Assembly: GCA_964472275.1 (NCBI GenBank)
Contig: CAYYJN010000003.1
Span: 1-64,000 of the forward strand
DNA from: JAFDVN01 sp964472275
GTDB taxonomy: Bacteria > Acidobacteriota > Holophagae > Holophagales > Holophagaceae
Direction of reading: 5' to 3'
Length of the DNA: 64,000 nt
The notes under the pieces were generated by a model, which was not told where the DNA came from, did no database searches, and worked only from the letters and a program-made list of their open reading frames with translations. Shown here piece by piece: positions 25,148 through 34,418 of the stretch (position 1 is its first letter; every line of letters starts with the position of its first letter). The translations under genes were made by a program, and so were the position numbers.

Positions 25148-26112
25148 AGCGCGGCGCTTGGCTCCTGATGACGGCCCTGCTGCTGGGGCTGTTGTTGGCG
25201 AGCCTGGCCTTCGGCGAGCTGCGCCTTTCGCCCTCGGAAATCTGGGAAGGCTTGCGCGGTCGGGATTCCCTCGCCCATACGGTGCTCTGGAATCTGCGGC
25301 TACCGCGGGCCCTCGTGACCATCGCCGTGGGCGCGGGCCTCGCCGCGTCGGGCACCGTGATGCAGGCGCTCTTCCGCAACCCGCTGGCGAGCCCGGATCT
25401 CCTCGGCGTGAGCAGCGGCGGCGCGCTGGGCGCGGTGATTGCGCTCGCCTTCGGATGGGGCGCCGCGAGCCTCTACGCCGTGCCGGTCTGCGCGCTGCTG
25501 GGCGCCTTCCTCGCCGTCGCGCTGGTGCTGACGCTCGCGAAGCAGGGCGCGGGCGTGGAGCGCCTGCTGCTTTGCGGCGTCGCGCTCACGGCCTTGCTGG
25601 GCGCGGGCACGAGCTTCGTGCTGAGCCTCCACGCGGATCAATTCAGCCGCGCCAGCTCCATGGTGTTCTGGCTGCTGGGGGGGCTGGAGGATCGCACCTG
25701 GGAGCATGTGGCGATGGCGGCGCCGGGCATCCTCCTCGCCTGCCTGCTGCTGCTGCCACTCGCGCGGCCCATGGATCTCCTCGCCATGGGCGAAGGCGGC
25801 GCCCAGAGCCTCGGCGTGGATGTGAAGCGCCTGCGCCGCAAGCTCATCGCGCTGTCCACGCTGCTCACGGCGCTCGCCACGGCGGTGGCGGGGCTCATCG
25901 GCTTCGTGGGCCTCGTCGTGCCGCACTTGCTGCGTCTCCTTGTCGGCCCGGGCCACAAGCGCCTGCTGCCCCTCTCCATGCTCGGCGGCGCCTGCTTCCT
26001 GCTCGCCTGCGACCTCCTCACGCGCCTCGCGCCGGGCCAACTCCGCGTCGGCGTCGTGAGCGCGATGGTCGGCGGCCCTTTCTTCCTCTGGCTGTTGCGG
26101 AGGAAGCCATGA
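25144..26112 (+). CDS. btuC: cobalamin ABC transporter permease
   Basis: This is an FecCD/BtuC-type permease of about 322 residues with roughly ten membrane segments and family signatures LRLPRALVTIAVGAGLAASG, MQALFRNPLASPDLLGVSSG, LGVD, and IGFVGLVVPHLLRLLVG. I start it at TTG 25144, which overlaps the btuF stop (TTGA); an ATG at 25168 is the alternative. Its stop overlaps btuD (ATGA). Confidence 0.9.
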   Translation: MKRGAWLLMTALLLGLLLASLAFGELRLSPSEIWEGLRGRDSLAHTVLWNLRLPRALVTIAVGAGLAASGTVMQALFRNPLASPDLLGVSSGGALGAVIALAFGWGAASLYAVPVCALLGAFLAVALVLTLAKQGAGVERLLLCGVALTALLGAGTSFVLSLHADQFSRASSMVFWLLGGLEDRTWEHVAMAAPGILLACLLLLPLARPMDLLAMGEGGAQSLGVDVKRLRRKLIALSTLLTALATAVAGLIGFVGLVVPHLLRLLVGPGHKRLLPLSMLGGACFLLACDLLTRLAPGQLRVGVVSAMVGGPFFLWLLRRKP

Positions 26113-26612
26113 CGGGCCACGGGCTGCGGGCCTCGAGCCTCGGCGTGGCGGGGCGGCTGGAAGGCGTGAGCTTCGATCTGCCCGCGGGCTGTCTCGCCGC
26201 GGTCGTCGGCCCCAATGGCGCGGGCAAGTCCACGCTGCTCCAGGCGCTGGCGGGGCTGCTGTCCCATGAAGGCGAAGTGGCCTGGCAGGGCGAAGCCCTC
26301 GCCCGCATTCCGGTTTTGGATCGAGGCCGTCGCCTCGCCTGGGTGCCCCAGGAACTGCACGCCGAATTCGGCTTCCCCGTGCGGGAGGTCATCGCCATGG
26401 GCCGCTACGCCCACGGCGATGATGACGACGGCGTGGACGCCGCGATGGACCGTCTCGACCTTCGCGCCCTCGCCCGCCGCCCCCTCACGCGCCTTTCCGG
26501 CGGCGAGCGCCAACGCGTCTTCCTCGCCCGCGCCCTCGCCACGGGCGCGCCGCTCCAGCTCTGGGACGAACCCCTGTCCCAACTCGATGTGCGCCATCAA
26601 CTCGAGCTGCTC
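26109..26612 (+). CDS. btuD: cobalamin ABC transporter ATP-binding protein (cut by gap)
   Basis: The visible 168 residues carry Walker A GPNGAGKST, the signature LSGGERQRV and Walker B LQLWDEPLSQLD. The expected H-loop and C-terminus (about 60-80 residues) are lost in the N gap. The reading is intact up to the gap, so nothing suggests decay. It completes a riboswitch-controlled btuB-F-C-D operon. Confidence 0.9.
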
Positions 26613-26712
26613 NNNNNNNNNNNNNNNNNNNNNNNNNNNNNNNNNNNNNNNNNNNNNNNNNNNNNNNNNNNNNNNNNNNNNNNNNNNNNNNNNNNNNNNN
26701 NNNNNNNNNNNN
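26613..26712. other. assembly gap (100 N)
   Basis: Exactly 100 N between btuD and the methyltransferase gene. About 200 bases are needed just to finish btuD, so the true gap must exceed 100 bases and the join could hide further genes. Confidence 0.98.
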
Positions 26713-26719
26713 CGGCGCG

Positions 26720-28357
26720 ATGAACCAGCTCTTCTACGGCGACAACCTGGATGTGCTGCGCGAGTCCATCAAGGACGAGAGCGTGGACCTCGTCTACCTG
26801 GACCCGCCCTTCAATTCCAAGCGCGACTACAACCTGCTCTTCAAGTCGCCGGAGGGCGGCGAAAGCCACGCGCAGATCGAAGCCTTCGAGGACACCTGGC
26901 ACTGGTCGGAGCAGGCGGAGCGCGAATACGCCGAGATCCTGAAGAGCGGGCACACGGAGGTCGCGGACCTCATCGCGGCCTTCCGCAGCTTCCTCGGCGA
27001 GAATGACCTCATGGCCTACCTCGTCATGATGGCGAACCGCCTCATCGAGTTGCACCGCGTCCTCAAGCCTACCGGCAGCCTGTATCTGCACTGCGATCCC
27101 ACGGCGAGCCACTACTTGAAGCTGGTGTTGGATGCTGTGTTCGGAGTTGAGAATTTCCTAAATGAACTCATTTGGCAAAGGACGGCGGTGAAGGGCGATG
27201 CCGCGAGAAAGTTTGGATCAGTTCACGACTCGATTTTGTTTTATGGGAGGTCTGACAAATTCGATTTCAAGCCGGTCTATCTAGGGGCGGACGAAGCGTA
27301 TTTGGAACGCTTTCGCTTGGACGATGGTGATGGCAGAGGTCCGTACCGGTTGGCACCCTTGGACAGTCCCAGTCCAAGGCCGAACCTCACTTATGACTAC
27401 AAAGGGTATAAACCGCCTGTAAAGGGATGGCGAGTGAGTCGTGAAGTCATGGAGCAGCTTGATGCCGAAGGCCGACTGGCGTTTCCACGCAGTGCCGAGG
27501 GGAGAATCGCTAGAAAGCATTTTTTAGCTGAACAGCAAGGACGCAAAGCAGGTGATGTGTGGATTGATATTCCCCCGCTCCAAGCATCTGCGGCCGAACG
27601 CCTCGGCTACCCCACACAAAAGCCCCTCGCCCTTCTCGAACGCATCCTCAACGCCAGTTCCAATCCGGGCGATGTGGTGCTGGATCCCTTTTGCGGCTGC
27701 GGCACGGCGACCCACGCGGCGCAGAAGCTGGGGCGTCAGTGGATCGGCATTGACATCACGCACCTGGCCATCAGCCTCATCGAGAAGCGCTTGAAGGACG
27801 CCTTCCCGGGCATCCAATTTGAAGTCCACGGCACGCCCAAGGATCTCGCGGGCGCGCGCGACCTCGCGGCGCGGGACAAGTACCAGTTCCAGTGGTGGGC
27901 CTGTTCGCTCGTGGACGCCCAGCCCTTTCAAGGAAAGAAGAAGGGCGCGGATGGCGGCATTGATGGCCTCATCTACTTCGGCGATCTCGACGGCGGCAAG
28001 CCCACGACGCGCCGCGTCATCGTGAGCGTGAAGGGTGGCGGCGTGACCGTGAACCAGGTGCGCGACCTCAAGGGCGTGCTGGAGCGCGAGAAGGCCCCCA
28101 TCGGCCTCTTCGTCTCGTTGGAGCCGCCGACCAAGCCCATGCTGACGGAAGCCCATTCGGCGGGCTTCTTCACGGGCGCGAACGGCAAGCAGTACCCCAA
28201 GCTCCAGATCCTCACCATCGAAGACCTGCTGAACGGCCACGCGCGGCCCCAGTTCCCCGACATGGCCATGGGCATGCTCACTTTCAAGAGGGCGAAGAAG
28301 GAGAAGCTGCCCAGCGCCGCCGAAACGCCGCTGCTTTATGAGGCCGATGAGGATTGA
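26720..28357 (+). CDS. beta-class DNA methyltransferase fused to a nuclease-like domain
   Basis: The 545-residue protein has the catalytic motif DPPF at residues 28-31 near the N-terminus and the AdoMet motif DPFCGCGTATHAA near residue 321, an order found in beta-class N6-adenine/N4-cytosine methyltransferases. Between them (about 134-293) is the target-recognition region. After about residue 390 an additional domain has QWWACSLV, GADGGIDGLIYF (near 409) and VIVSVKGGG (near 435), a D...(x)VK arrangement typical of Mrr/PD-(D/E)XK restriction nucleases. The combination suggests a self-contained restriction-modification enzyme. The middle part is much less GC-rich than its ends. The start is eight bases after the gap, so upstream partners may be missing. 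Confidence 0.85.
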   Translation: MNQLFYGDNLDVLRESIKDESVDLVYLDPPFNSKRDYNLLFKSPEGGESHAQIEAFEDTWHWSEQAEREYAEILKSGHTEVADLIAAFRSFLGENDLMAYLVMMANRLIELHRVLKPTGSLYLHCDPTASHYLKLVLDAVFGVENFLNELIWQRTAVKGDAARKFGSVHDSILFYGRSDKFDFKPVYLGADEAYLERFRLDDGDGRGPYRLAPLDSPSPRPNLTYDYKGYKPPVKGWRVSREVMEQLDAEGRLAFPRSAEGRIARKHFLAEQQGRKAGDVWIDIPPLQASAAERLGYPTQKPLALLERILNASSNPGDVVLDPFCGCGTATHAAQKLGRQWIGIDITHLAISLIEKRLKDAFPGIQFEVHGTPKDLAGARDLAARDKYQFQWWACSLVDAQPFQGKKKGADGGIDGLIYFGDLDGGKPTTRRVIVSVKGGGVTVNQVRDLKGVLEREKAPIGLFVSLEPPTKPMLTEAHSAGFFTGANGKQYPKLQILTIEDLLNGHARPQFPDMAMGMLTFKRAKKEKLPSAAETPLLYEADED

Positions 28358-28402
28358 GTTTCTCCGCGTCCTCCGCGCCTCGGCGGTGACTACACTGCTT
28401 CC

Positions 28403-29260
28403 ATGACACGCATCGGCATCCTCGGCGGCAGCGGGCTTTACGCAATGGAGGGTGTGGCCGTGCGCGAGCGGCGCGACATCGCCACGCCTTTCGGCGAGCC
28501 GTCCGCGCCGCTGGTGTTGGGAACGCTGGATGGAACCGAGGTCGCCTTCCTGCCGCGCCATGGCGAGGGGCACCGGCTGCTGCCTTCGGAAGTGAATTAC
28601 CGCGCGAACATCTGGGCGTTGAAAAAGGTCGGCGTGGAGACGCTGCTTTCGGTGAGCGCCGTGGGCAGCCTCCAGGCCCGCCACGCGCCGGGGGAGCTGC
28701 GCCTGCCGGATCAATTTCTGGACCGCACGCAGGGGCGGAAGAGCAGCTTCTTCGGCGAAGGGCTCGTCGCCCACGCGGGCTTCGCGGAACCCACCTGCGG
28801 CCGCGTGCGCCGCCTGCTCATGGACATGGGCATCGCGCTGGCGCTGCCCATCGAGGACGGCGGAACCTACCTGAATATGGAAGGCCCCCAGTTCAGCACC
28901 CGCGCCGAAAGCCGTCTTCATCAGCGCTGGGGCGCGGACTTCGTCGGCATGACGCAGGCGACCGAAGCCAAGCTCGCCCGGGAAGCCGAGCTTTGCTTCG
29001 CCTGCATCGCCCTCGTCACGGACTACGACGCCTGGAAGGACGACGAGGCCGTGGCGACCCACGAGGTGCTCGCCGTCATGGCCGCCAATGTGAAGAAGGC
29101 CGAAGCGCTGCTGAAGGCGTCGGTCCAAAGCCTCGCCGCCGCGCCCAGATCCTGCGGATGCGGCAGCGCCCTGGCGACGGCTCTGGTGACGCGGCCCGAG
29201 ATCGTGCCCGAAGCGACGAAGGAGAAGCTGCGGCTGTTGATCGGGAAGTATGGATATTGA
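28403..29260 (+). CDS. mtnP: S-methyl-5'-thioadenosine phosphorylase
   Basis: MtnP cleaves methylthioadenosine, the by-product of polyamine synthesis, in methionine salvage. The 285-residue protein has IGILGGSGLY, LPRHGEGHRLLPSEVNYRANIWAL, GGTYLNMEGPQFSTRAES (substrate-binding Met/Glu), VGMTQATEAKLAREAELC and TDYDAWK. The ATG is 9 bases downstream of a TACACT hexamer, a possible -10 element, so its transcript may be leaderless. It follows the methyltransferase by 45 bases. Confidence 0.93.
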   Translation: MTRIGILGGSGLYAMEGVAVRERRDIATPFGEPSAPLVLGTLDGTEVAFLPRHGEGHRLLPSEVNYRANIWALKKVGVETLLSVSAVGSLQARHAPGELRLPDQFLDRTQGRKSSFFGEGLVAHAGFAEPTCGRVRRLLMDMGIALALPIEDGGTYLNMEGPQFSTRAESRLHQRWGADFVGMTQATEAKLAREAELCFACIALVTDYDAWKDDEAVATHEVLAVMAANVKKAEALLKASVQSLAAAPRSCGCGSALATALVTRPEIVPEATKEKLRLLIGKYGY

Positions 29261-31231
29261 TCACCGTTCGGGCGTCAACTCCAGGGTCAGCACTTCGAAA
29301 GGCCTGAGCAGGATCGTCGTGGGGTGATCGGCGTCAAGGTTGGCGGGCACCTTGGGGCCGCCGGCATTCCAGAGGTCGTGGACGGCGAAGGCGCGGATGG
29401 CATCCACGGGGAGTTCGAGCTGGCGTTGGAGGTCCACCAGGGCGAGCTGCGGGTGGGCGTCGGGGTTGCGGAGCGTGAGGATGGCCTTGGCGGGGGACCA
29501 GGCGGCCCAGCCGTAGACATCGAGGCGGCCGGGATCTCCGCCGATCCAGTGGGAGTCGCGCAGCACGGCGGCGTTGGCGCGGGACCACTTCGCCGCCGTG
29601 GCGAGCGTGTCCCAATCCGCCGTGCTCAGCAAGGTTGGCGTGATGTAGAGCTCCTGGAGCTGGGTGCCGGTCGCGAAATAGGAGCGCACTTCATTGGCGA
29701 AGTCGTGGCCTGGGTCATCGTGAAGTCGCCGATTCTCCTTCGCGTAGATGACGCCGTGGAGCATGAGCGAGTTGATCGGGAAGAGCGGGCCCTTGATCAC
29801 GATGTTCTGGTAGGTCTGTTGATCGCGGTAGGTGATCCAGCGCTCGCGGGCCGTGCCCACGCCCGTCTCGCTGTCGTCCTCGCCATCCCTCCAGATGGAA
29901 TCGGCGTAGCGCAACCAGAAGGGGGAAGCCTGCGTGCCGGTGGTGAGATTGATGAAGAGGCCGGGTTTGGCGGCGCGCAGATCCTCGATGAGCTGGATGG
30001 CCGCGGCGAAATCGCTGTCGAAGCGACTTCCGGGAATCACCTTGTCGGCGTTTCCGGTGCCATCGAATTTGAATTGGTTGATGCCATCCTTCGCGACCAG
30101 CTCCATCACCGCGTCATGGAAGCGCGCGTAATACTTGGGCCCCGAAAGGGCGAGGCGGCCATCCATCAATTCGAAGCCGGACGCCGCGCCCCGCGTGGCG
30201 CGCTCCTTCGCGGGCGGGCCGTAGCCGCCCCAGGGTGAGAGCCATAGGCCTGGCGCGGCGCCATACTCCGCGGCGGCCTCCTTGAGCGGCGCGAAGCCCC
30301 GTGGGAAATCCTTGCTGAAGCGCCAGCTTCCGCTTCGGTCATCCCAGCCATCATCAAAAAGGAAGGAGTCCAGCTTCACCCCGCGCTTGATGGACAGTTC
30401 TTCGCCAAAGGCCTTGATGCGATCCAGCGCCTGGCCTTCCGTGTAGGGCGTGAAGTAGCCGATGTCGTACCACGAGTTGTAATGGAGGAAGGGCCGGTAG
30501 GGGCGCGCGCTCTCTCGCTCCACATAGGTGGCGAAGTCACGGCGCAACTGCCCCGGGTGCGTCACGCCGATCACCGCCGAGTAGGTGACGGAGCGGCCTT
30601 TCCGTAGCGGCAGGTCCCGCTCGATCCACAGGCGGGCCTGGTTGCCCCGCGTCTCGCTGCTGGAAAGGGGATGTTCGAAGCCGAGGTAGTCGGGACCGGA
30701 GACCACGGGTGATCCGGGAACGGTTCCGATCACTTCCGGCGCGTCGGCCTTCACTTGGAGCAGGTCCACGCGGCTGATGGGCTCATCGTCCTTCAGGGCT
30801 GTGAGGGTGACGGATTCACGCAGGTAATCGGAACCTTTCCGCTGCACCCAGGCCCAGTCCACGCGCAAGCGCCCTTGGGCGTCCGTGAAGGTGGCCTTCA
30901 CGGAGCGGCCGGACAGGCGTTCCGCCAAGCAGGATGCCTTCGCGTCCGCCGCCAAGGTCACGATCTCGGGCGGCGAGGCGAGGCGAAAGTCCGCCGCTCC
31001 GAAGCTCCGCCCATCCTTCAGCGTGACGCGGAAGGGCGCGGTCACCGCGATCTCTCGCCCGTTCACCCGATCGCTCACCACCATGTCCTTGAAGTGGCCG
31101 TCTTCCACCGTCCAGCGCGCGGAGATGGAGGAGCTTCCAAAGGTGGCCTCCTGCGCGCCCAGGGCGCCGCACGCGAGCGCGCCCGCCAGGGCCGCGCGGG
31201 CAAGGAGAGTCGAGCGGTCCTTCAAGCGCAT
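29261..31231 (-). CDS. secreted glycoside hydrolase, alpha-galactosidase-like (clan GH-D)
   Basis: The 656-residue exported protein (signal peptide ending LACGALGAQ) has an N-terminal beta-sandwich, then a TIM-barrel with HYNSWYDIGYF, FLFDDGWDDRSGSWRF, GLWLSPWGGYG, and a likely nucleophile aspartate in INQFKFDGTGN (near residue 389). The acid/base candidate is in SIWRDGEDDSE. The pattern is like GH27/GH36-type alpha-galactosidases and alpha-N-acetylgalactosaminidases. The exact substrate cannot be read from sequence. It is transcribed divergently from the secreted protein at 31380. Confidence 0.75.
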   Translation of the reverse strand: MRLKDRSTLLARAALAGALACGALGAQEATFGSSSISARWTVEDGHFKDMVVSDRVNGREIAVTAPFRVTLKDGRSFGAADFRLASPPEIVTLAADAKASCLAERLSGRSVKATFTDAQGRLRVDWAWVQRKGSDYLRESVTLTALKDDEPISRVDLLQVKADAPEVIGTVPGSPVVSGPDYLGFEHPLSSSETRGNQARLWIERDLPLRKGRSVTYSAVIGVTHPGQLRRDFATYVERESARPYRPFLHYNSWYDIGYFTPYTEGQALDRIKAFGEELSIKRGVKLDSFLFDDGWDDRSGSWRFSKDFPRGFAPLKEAAAEYGAAPGLWLSPWGGYGPPAKERATRGAASGFELMDGRLALSGPKYYARFHDAVMELVAKDGINQFKFDGTGNADKVIPGSRFDSDFAAAIQLIEDLRAAKPGLFINLTTGTQASPFWLRYADSIWRDGEDDSETGVGTARERWITYRDQQTYQNIVIKGPLFPINSLMLHGVIYAKENRRLHDDPGHDFANEVRSYFATGTQLQELYITPTLLSTADWDTLATAAKWSRANAAVLRDSHWIGGDPGRLDVYGWAAWSPAKAILTLRNPDAHPQLALVDLQRQLELPVDAIRAFAVHDLWNAGGPKVPANLDADHPTTILLRPFEVLTLELTPER

Positions 31232-31379
31232 TGGCGGCCTCGGGCGCAGCTAAGAAAAAGCTGCGAGGTTCATCTTGGATCACAAGAAGCGAATGGCGGA
31301 ATTAACAATTTTTAACCTCCGCCGCGCGGAACAGGGGCGTAGAGTCCTCCCAGCCATCCCCAACCCCGAGGAGAACGCC

Positions 31380-31964
31380 ATGAAGCTGCTCGCTGCCGCG
31401 GCCCTCATCGCCGTCACCACGCTTTCCGCTCAGACCATCGCCGTCATCAACAGCACGAGCAAGGTCTCGGACGCGACCATCCAGGCCACGGCCAACGCCG
31501 TCGCCAGCCAGGTCCACAACGAGTACAAGGCCCGCTGGGGCAACGACGCCACCTTTGTCTTCGTCGGCCGCGGCAAGACGGCTCCGAAAGGCGCCTGGCT
31601 TTGCTATGTGGATGATCGCAAGGGCGACTACCACACGGTGGGGAAGGGCAACATCCCCACCGCCTACTGCCATGTGAGCGGCGTGAGCCAGGACTACTGG
31701 ACCAACACCGTCTCCCACGAAGTGTTGGAGATGCGCACGGACGCCTTCTTGAACAACACCTACACGCGCCCCGATGGCTCCACCGGCTCCGTGGAAGTCT
31801 GCGACGCCTGCGAGCAGAATGACCAGGGCTACCGCATCAGTGGCGTCTTGATGAGCGACTTCGTCTACCCGAGCTGGTTCAAGGCCAGCGGCACGAGCCC
31901 CTTCGACCAGACGCGGCTCATCACGGCGCCCTTCCAGGTGCTGGCTGGCGGCTACCTGCCCTGA
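31380..31964 (+). CDS. secreted protein with a HEVLE motif
   Basis: The 194-residue product has a signal peptide (MKLLAAAALIAVTTLSAQ) and a clear ribosome site (GAGGAGA). A metalloprotease-like SHEVLEMRTDAF lies near residue 121, followed by Cys-rich VCDACEQND, which could bind metal or form disulfides. HExxE plus a downstream Asp/Cys is reminiscent of uncharacterised peptidase-like families, but the canonical HExxH is absent. Function is unknown. Its stop overlaps a possible CTG start of the next gene. Confidence 0.7.
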   Translation: MKLLAAAALIAVTTLSAQTIAVINSTSKVSDATIQATANAVASQVHNEYKARWGNDATFVFVGRGKTAPKGAWLCYVDDRKGDYHTVGKGNIPTAYCHVSGVSQDYWTNTVSHEVLEMRTDAFLNNTYTRPDGSTGSVEVCDACEQNDQGYRISGVLMSDFVYPSWFKASGTSPFDQTRLITAPFQVLAGGYLP

Positions 31965-33117
31965 GCCGCTTCCCGCTCAAAGCCCTGCTCCTCGGCGCCG
32001 CGCTCGCGGCGCCGAGCCTTTCTGCGCTCCAAGGGCAAAAGGCGGTCCTGCGGACGCTGATGGATCAAGACGATCCCATGGCGCCGCCCGCCATCCTGTG
32101 GATCGTGGATGGCAGGGCCGCCGCGCCCCTGGCGGAGGGGTTCGCGGCGCTGTCGCAGGCGCCCGAGCTGAGGATCTATCAGGTGCCGGTCAAGGCGGTC
32201 CGGTTGGATGCCGATGGCCTCGGCGCTCTGCGGAGCCACGGGCTCGCGGCGGAGCCCCAGTGGTTCCTCGTGGACGCGCGCACGGACGCGGTGCTCGCCA
32301 AGGGGCCGGTTCCGCCAAGCGCCGCGGCTTGGGTTCACACGCTCGAAGCCGCGGGCTTCCGTGATCGCGCGAAGGAATTGCAGGCTTATCTCAAGCGCGA
32401 TCCCGATTCGTTGGAGGCCCACGACCAACTGCTCCGCCTCCTCCGCGCNNNNNNNNNNNNNNNNNNNNNNNNNNNNNNNNNNNNNNNNNNNNNNNNNNNN
32501 NNNNNNNNNNNNNNNNNNNNNNNNNNNNNNNNNNNNNNNNNNNNNNNNCCTGGCTGGGCGAGGCGCGGAAGATGGATGCCGCGAGCCCCACGCTCCAGGG
32601 CCTCTACCTGCGCTGGATGCCCACGGTGGAGGACGCGCTGCGCCAGGATCCGTCCTCCGATCCGCTGTGGCGCCTGTGGGGCTGGATGAGCGAGGCCACC
32701 GGCGGCCGCCGCCTCCGTCCCCTGCTCGCCTCGCTCCAGCCCTCGCCCCTCACGCCCCGGAGCCAATGGCCGCCGGAGACGGCCGCGCGCCTGTTGCTGG
32801 CCTCGGCGAAAACGCCGGAGGATTGGATCGCGCTGAAGGACCATTATGAAGCGGTCTGGGAGGATGGCTCCCGGCTGCTCTGGACGAAGTACGCCAAAGA
32901 AGACCTGATGCTCACCATGGACTGGTCCGGGTGCCTGGGACCCTTGATCGAGTGCAGCCTCCGCGCGGGCGCGCCCCAGCGAGCGGACACTCTCGTGCGG
33001 AGCGCCTTCGCGGCCACGCGCTGGCCGTCCCTTCCGGCGAAGGCTTCGGCCCTCGCCGCGCGCTGCGGCGACAAGACGCTCGCGGCGCGCTGGGCGGCGA
33101 TGGGCGGCGCGCGATGA
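31961..33117 (+). CDS. secreted paralogue A of unknown function, interrupted by a gap
   Basis: The frame is open from CTG 31961, which overlaps the preceding stop as CTGA, and from there encodes a plausible signal peptide (SRFPLKALLLGAALAAPSLSA). The first ATG is 32060 but would lose it. The N-terminal part (WIVDGRAAAPL, WFLVDARTDAVLA) is thioredoxin-like in pattern. The C-terminal half, after the 100-N gap, is helical and ends LAARWAAMGG, like the next gene. The two sides of the gap are in different frames, as expected for an unsized gap. No family is recognised. Confidence 0.6.
32449..32548. other. assembly gap (100 N)
   Basis: Exactly 100 N inside the first of two paralogous secreted-protein genes. 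The true missing length is unknown and must restore a change of frame. Confidence 0.98.
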
Positions 33118-34346
33118 GGCGGGCCTTCGCGCTGCTCCTGCTCGCGCCGGCGCTTCACGCGCAGGTGGTGCTGACGGTGGGCGACAACACGGTGAGCCTC
33201 GCCCAGGTGCTGCGTCCCCATCCCGAAGGGCTGATCCTCGTGATGCCGGACGCCCAGGGTCACAGCCTCCTCGCCGCGCTCCAGGCCGCCGCGGGGCAGG
33301 AGCCCGCGTTGCCGCTGCTGCTCGAAGTCCAGGAAGTGAGCCCCCATCAAACCTGCGGCAAGGAGTTGATGGCGATCACAGGCTGGACCTCGGACCGTCC
33401 CCATTGGGCGCTGGTCGGCCCGGATCGCCGCGTGCAGGCCGAAGGCGCGACGGCGCCCGACGCGGCTTCGCTCGCCGATATCTATGCGCGGAGCGCGCTC
33501 CATTCGCGCATCGCGACGCTCCGCGAATTTCTCCGCACGGCCTCCGACCAAGGCGAGGCCCAGGCCCAGCTCGTCCTCGCGCTGCGGGATCTCGCCGAGC
33601 GCCGCGCGGAAAAGATCGAAGGGAACGGCTCCCTGCCCGATGCGGACGATGACCGCATCTGGAGCGATTACGCCGCGCGCTACGAGGCCTTCTTCAATCT
33701 GGGGGTCTGGAAGGACGCGGACCCCGGCGCGTCGAGCCCGGTGCCTAACGCCGCCACGCTGAGCGTCGCGGCCGCGCGGAGCCCGCGCCTACAGGCGCTC
33801 GCGGAGCGGCTCATGCCGGAAGTGGAGGCGGCCCTTCGCGCGAAGCCCTCCGACGCCGGCCGTTGGGCCGTGTGGCGCTCCTTCCGCGGAGCGGGCGCGC
33901 AAGGTCAACCGGCGGCCGTCCTCGCGGGCCTGGAGCCGCTGCCCGGCGCGAAGCGCTGGCCGCCCGAAGCCGCGGTGGACGCCTTCGTGGAGGACGCCCG
34001 CTCCCGCGACGATTGGCATGACGCCGAGCCCGTGCTGCAGGCCTCCTTCGACCAGAACGAAGAGCTGCTGCGGAAGCTTCAGGCCGCGGCGCGGGAAGAC
34101 GCGCACACCCAGCGCCCCGTGGATCTGGGCGCGGCCTTCGGTTTCGGCCAATGGAACGGCGACACGGCGGCCCTCGTGGAAGCCAAGCTCCGCCTGAACA
34201 AACTCGATGAGGCCGACCGCATCTTCCAGCGCGTTTTCGCCCGCGCCCCGCGCCACGCCTTCGCCGAAGCCGCCGCCCAGCTCGCCCGCGATTGCAAAGC
34301 CGATGCCCTCGCCGACAAGTGGGCCGCGATGGGGGGCAAGGAATGA
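33114..34346 (+). CDS. secreted paralogue B of unknown function
   Basis: The 410-residue protein starts at an ATG that overlaps the stop of the paralogue upstream (ATGA) and has a signal peptide (RRAFALLLLAPALHAQ). The N-terminal region (GLILVMPDAQGHSLLAAL, TCGKELMAITGW, WALVGPDRRVQAEG) is followed by a long helical region with TPR-like character (EAKLRLNKLDEADRIFQRVFARAPRHAFAEAA) and the shared ending DKWAAMGG. Tandem duplication of this gene type is clear from the ends, but the function is unknown. Confidence 0.7.
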   Translation: MRRAFALLLLAPALHAQVVLTVGDNTVSLAQVLRPHPEGLILVMPDAQGHSLLAALQAAAGQEPALPLLLEVQEVSPHQTCGKELMAITGWTSDRPHWALVGPDRRVQAEGATAPDAASLADIYARSALHSRIATLREFLRTASDQGEAQAQLVLALRDLAERRAEKIEGNGSLPDADDDRIWSDYAARYEAFFNLGVWKDADPGASSPVPNAATLSVAAARSPRLQALAERLMPEVEAALRAKPSDAGRWAVWRSFRGAGAQGQPAAVLAGLEPLPGAKRWPPEAAVDAFVEDARSRDDWHDAEPVLQASFDQNEELLRKLQAAAREDAHTQRPVDLGAAFGFGQWNGDTAALVEAKLRLNKLDEADRIFQRVFARAPRHAFAEAAAQLARDCKADALADKWAAMGGKE

Positions 34347-34352
34347 ATTTTT

Positions 34353-34418
34353 AACTGTGATGAACGCTGATGCACGCTGATCAGCGTTCATCAGCGTTCA
34401 TCAGCGTTCATCACAGTT
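34353..34418. repeat. intergenic hairpin repeat made of GCGTTCATCA units
   Basis: The sequence runs from AACTGTGATGAACGCTGATG to a right arm with three direct GCGTTCATCA units ending CACAGTT. The arms pair over about 25 bases. It lies between convergent genes and contributes the last codons and the stop of the antiporter gene. Confidence 0.85.

Noticed and set aside
28358..28402. Full palindromic repeat before mtnP
   Set aside because: Only one arm of the CTCCGCGTCC-type repeat is present; without the second arm it cannot be called a complete element.
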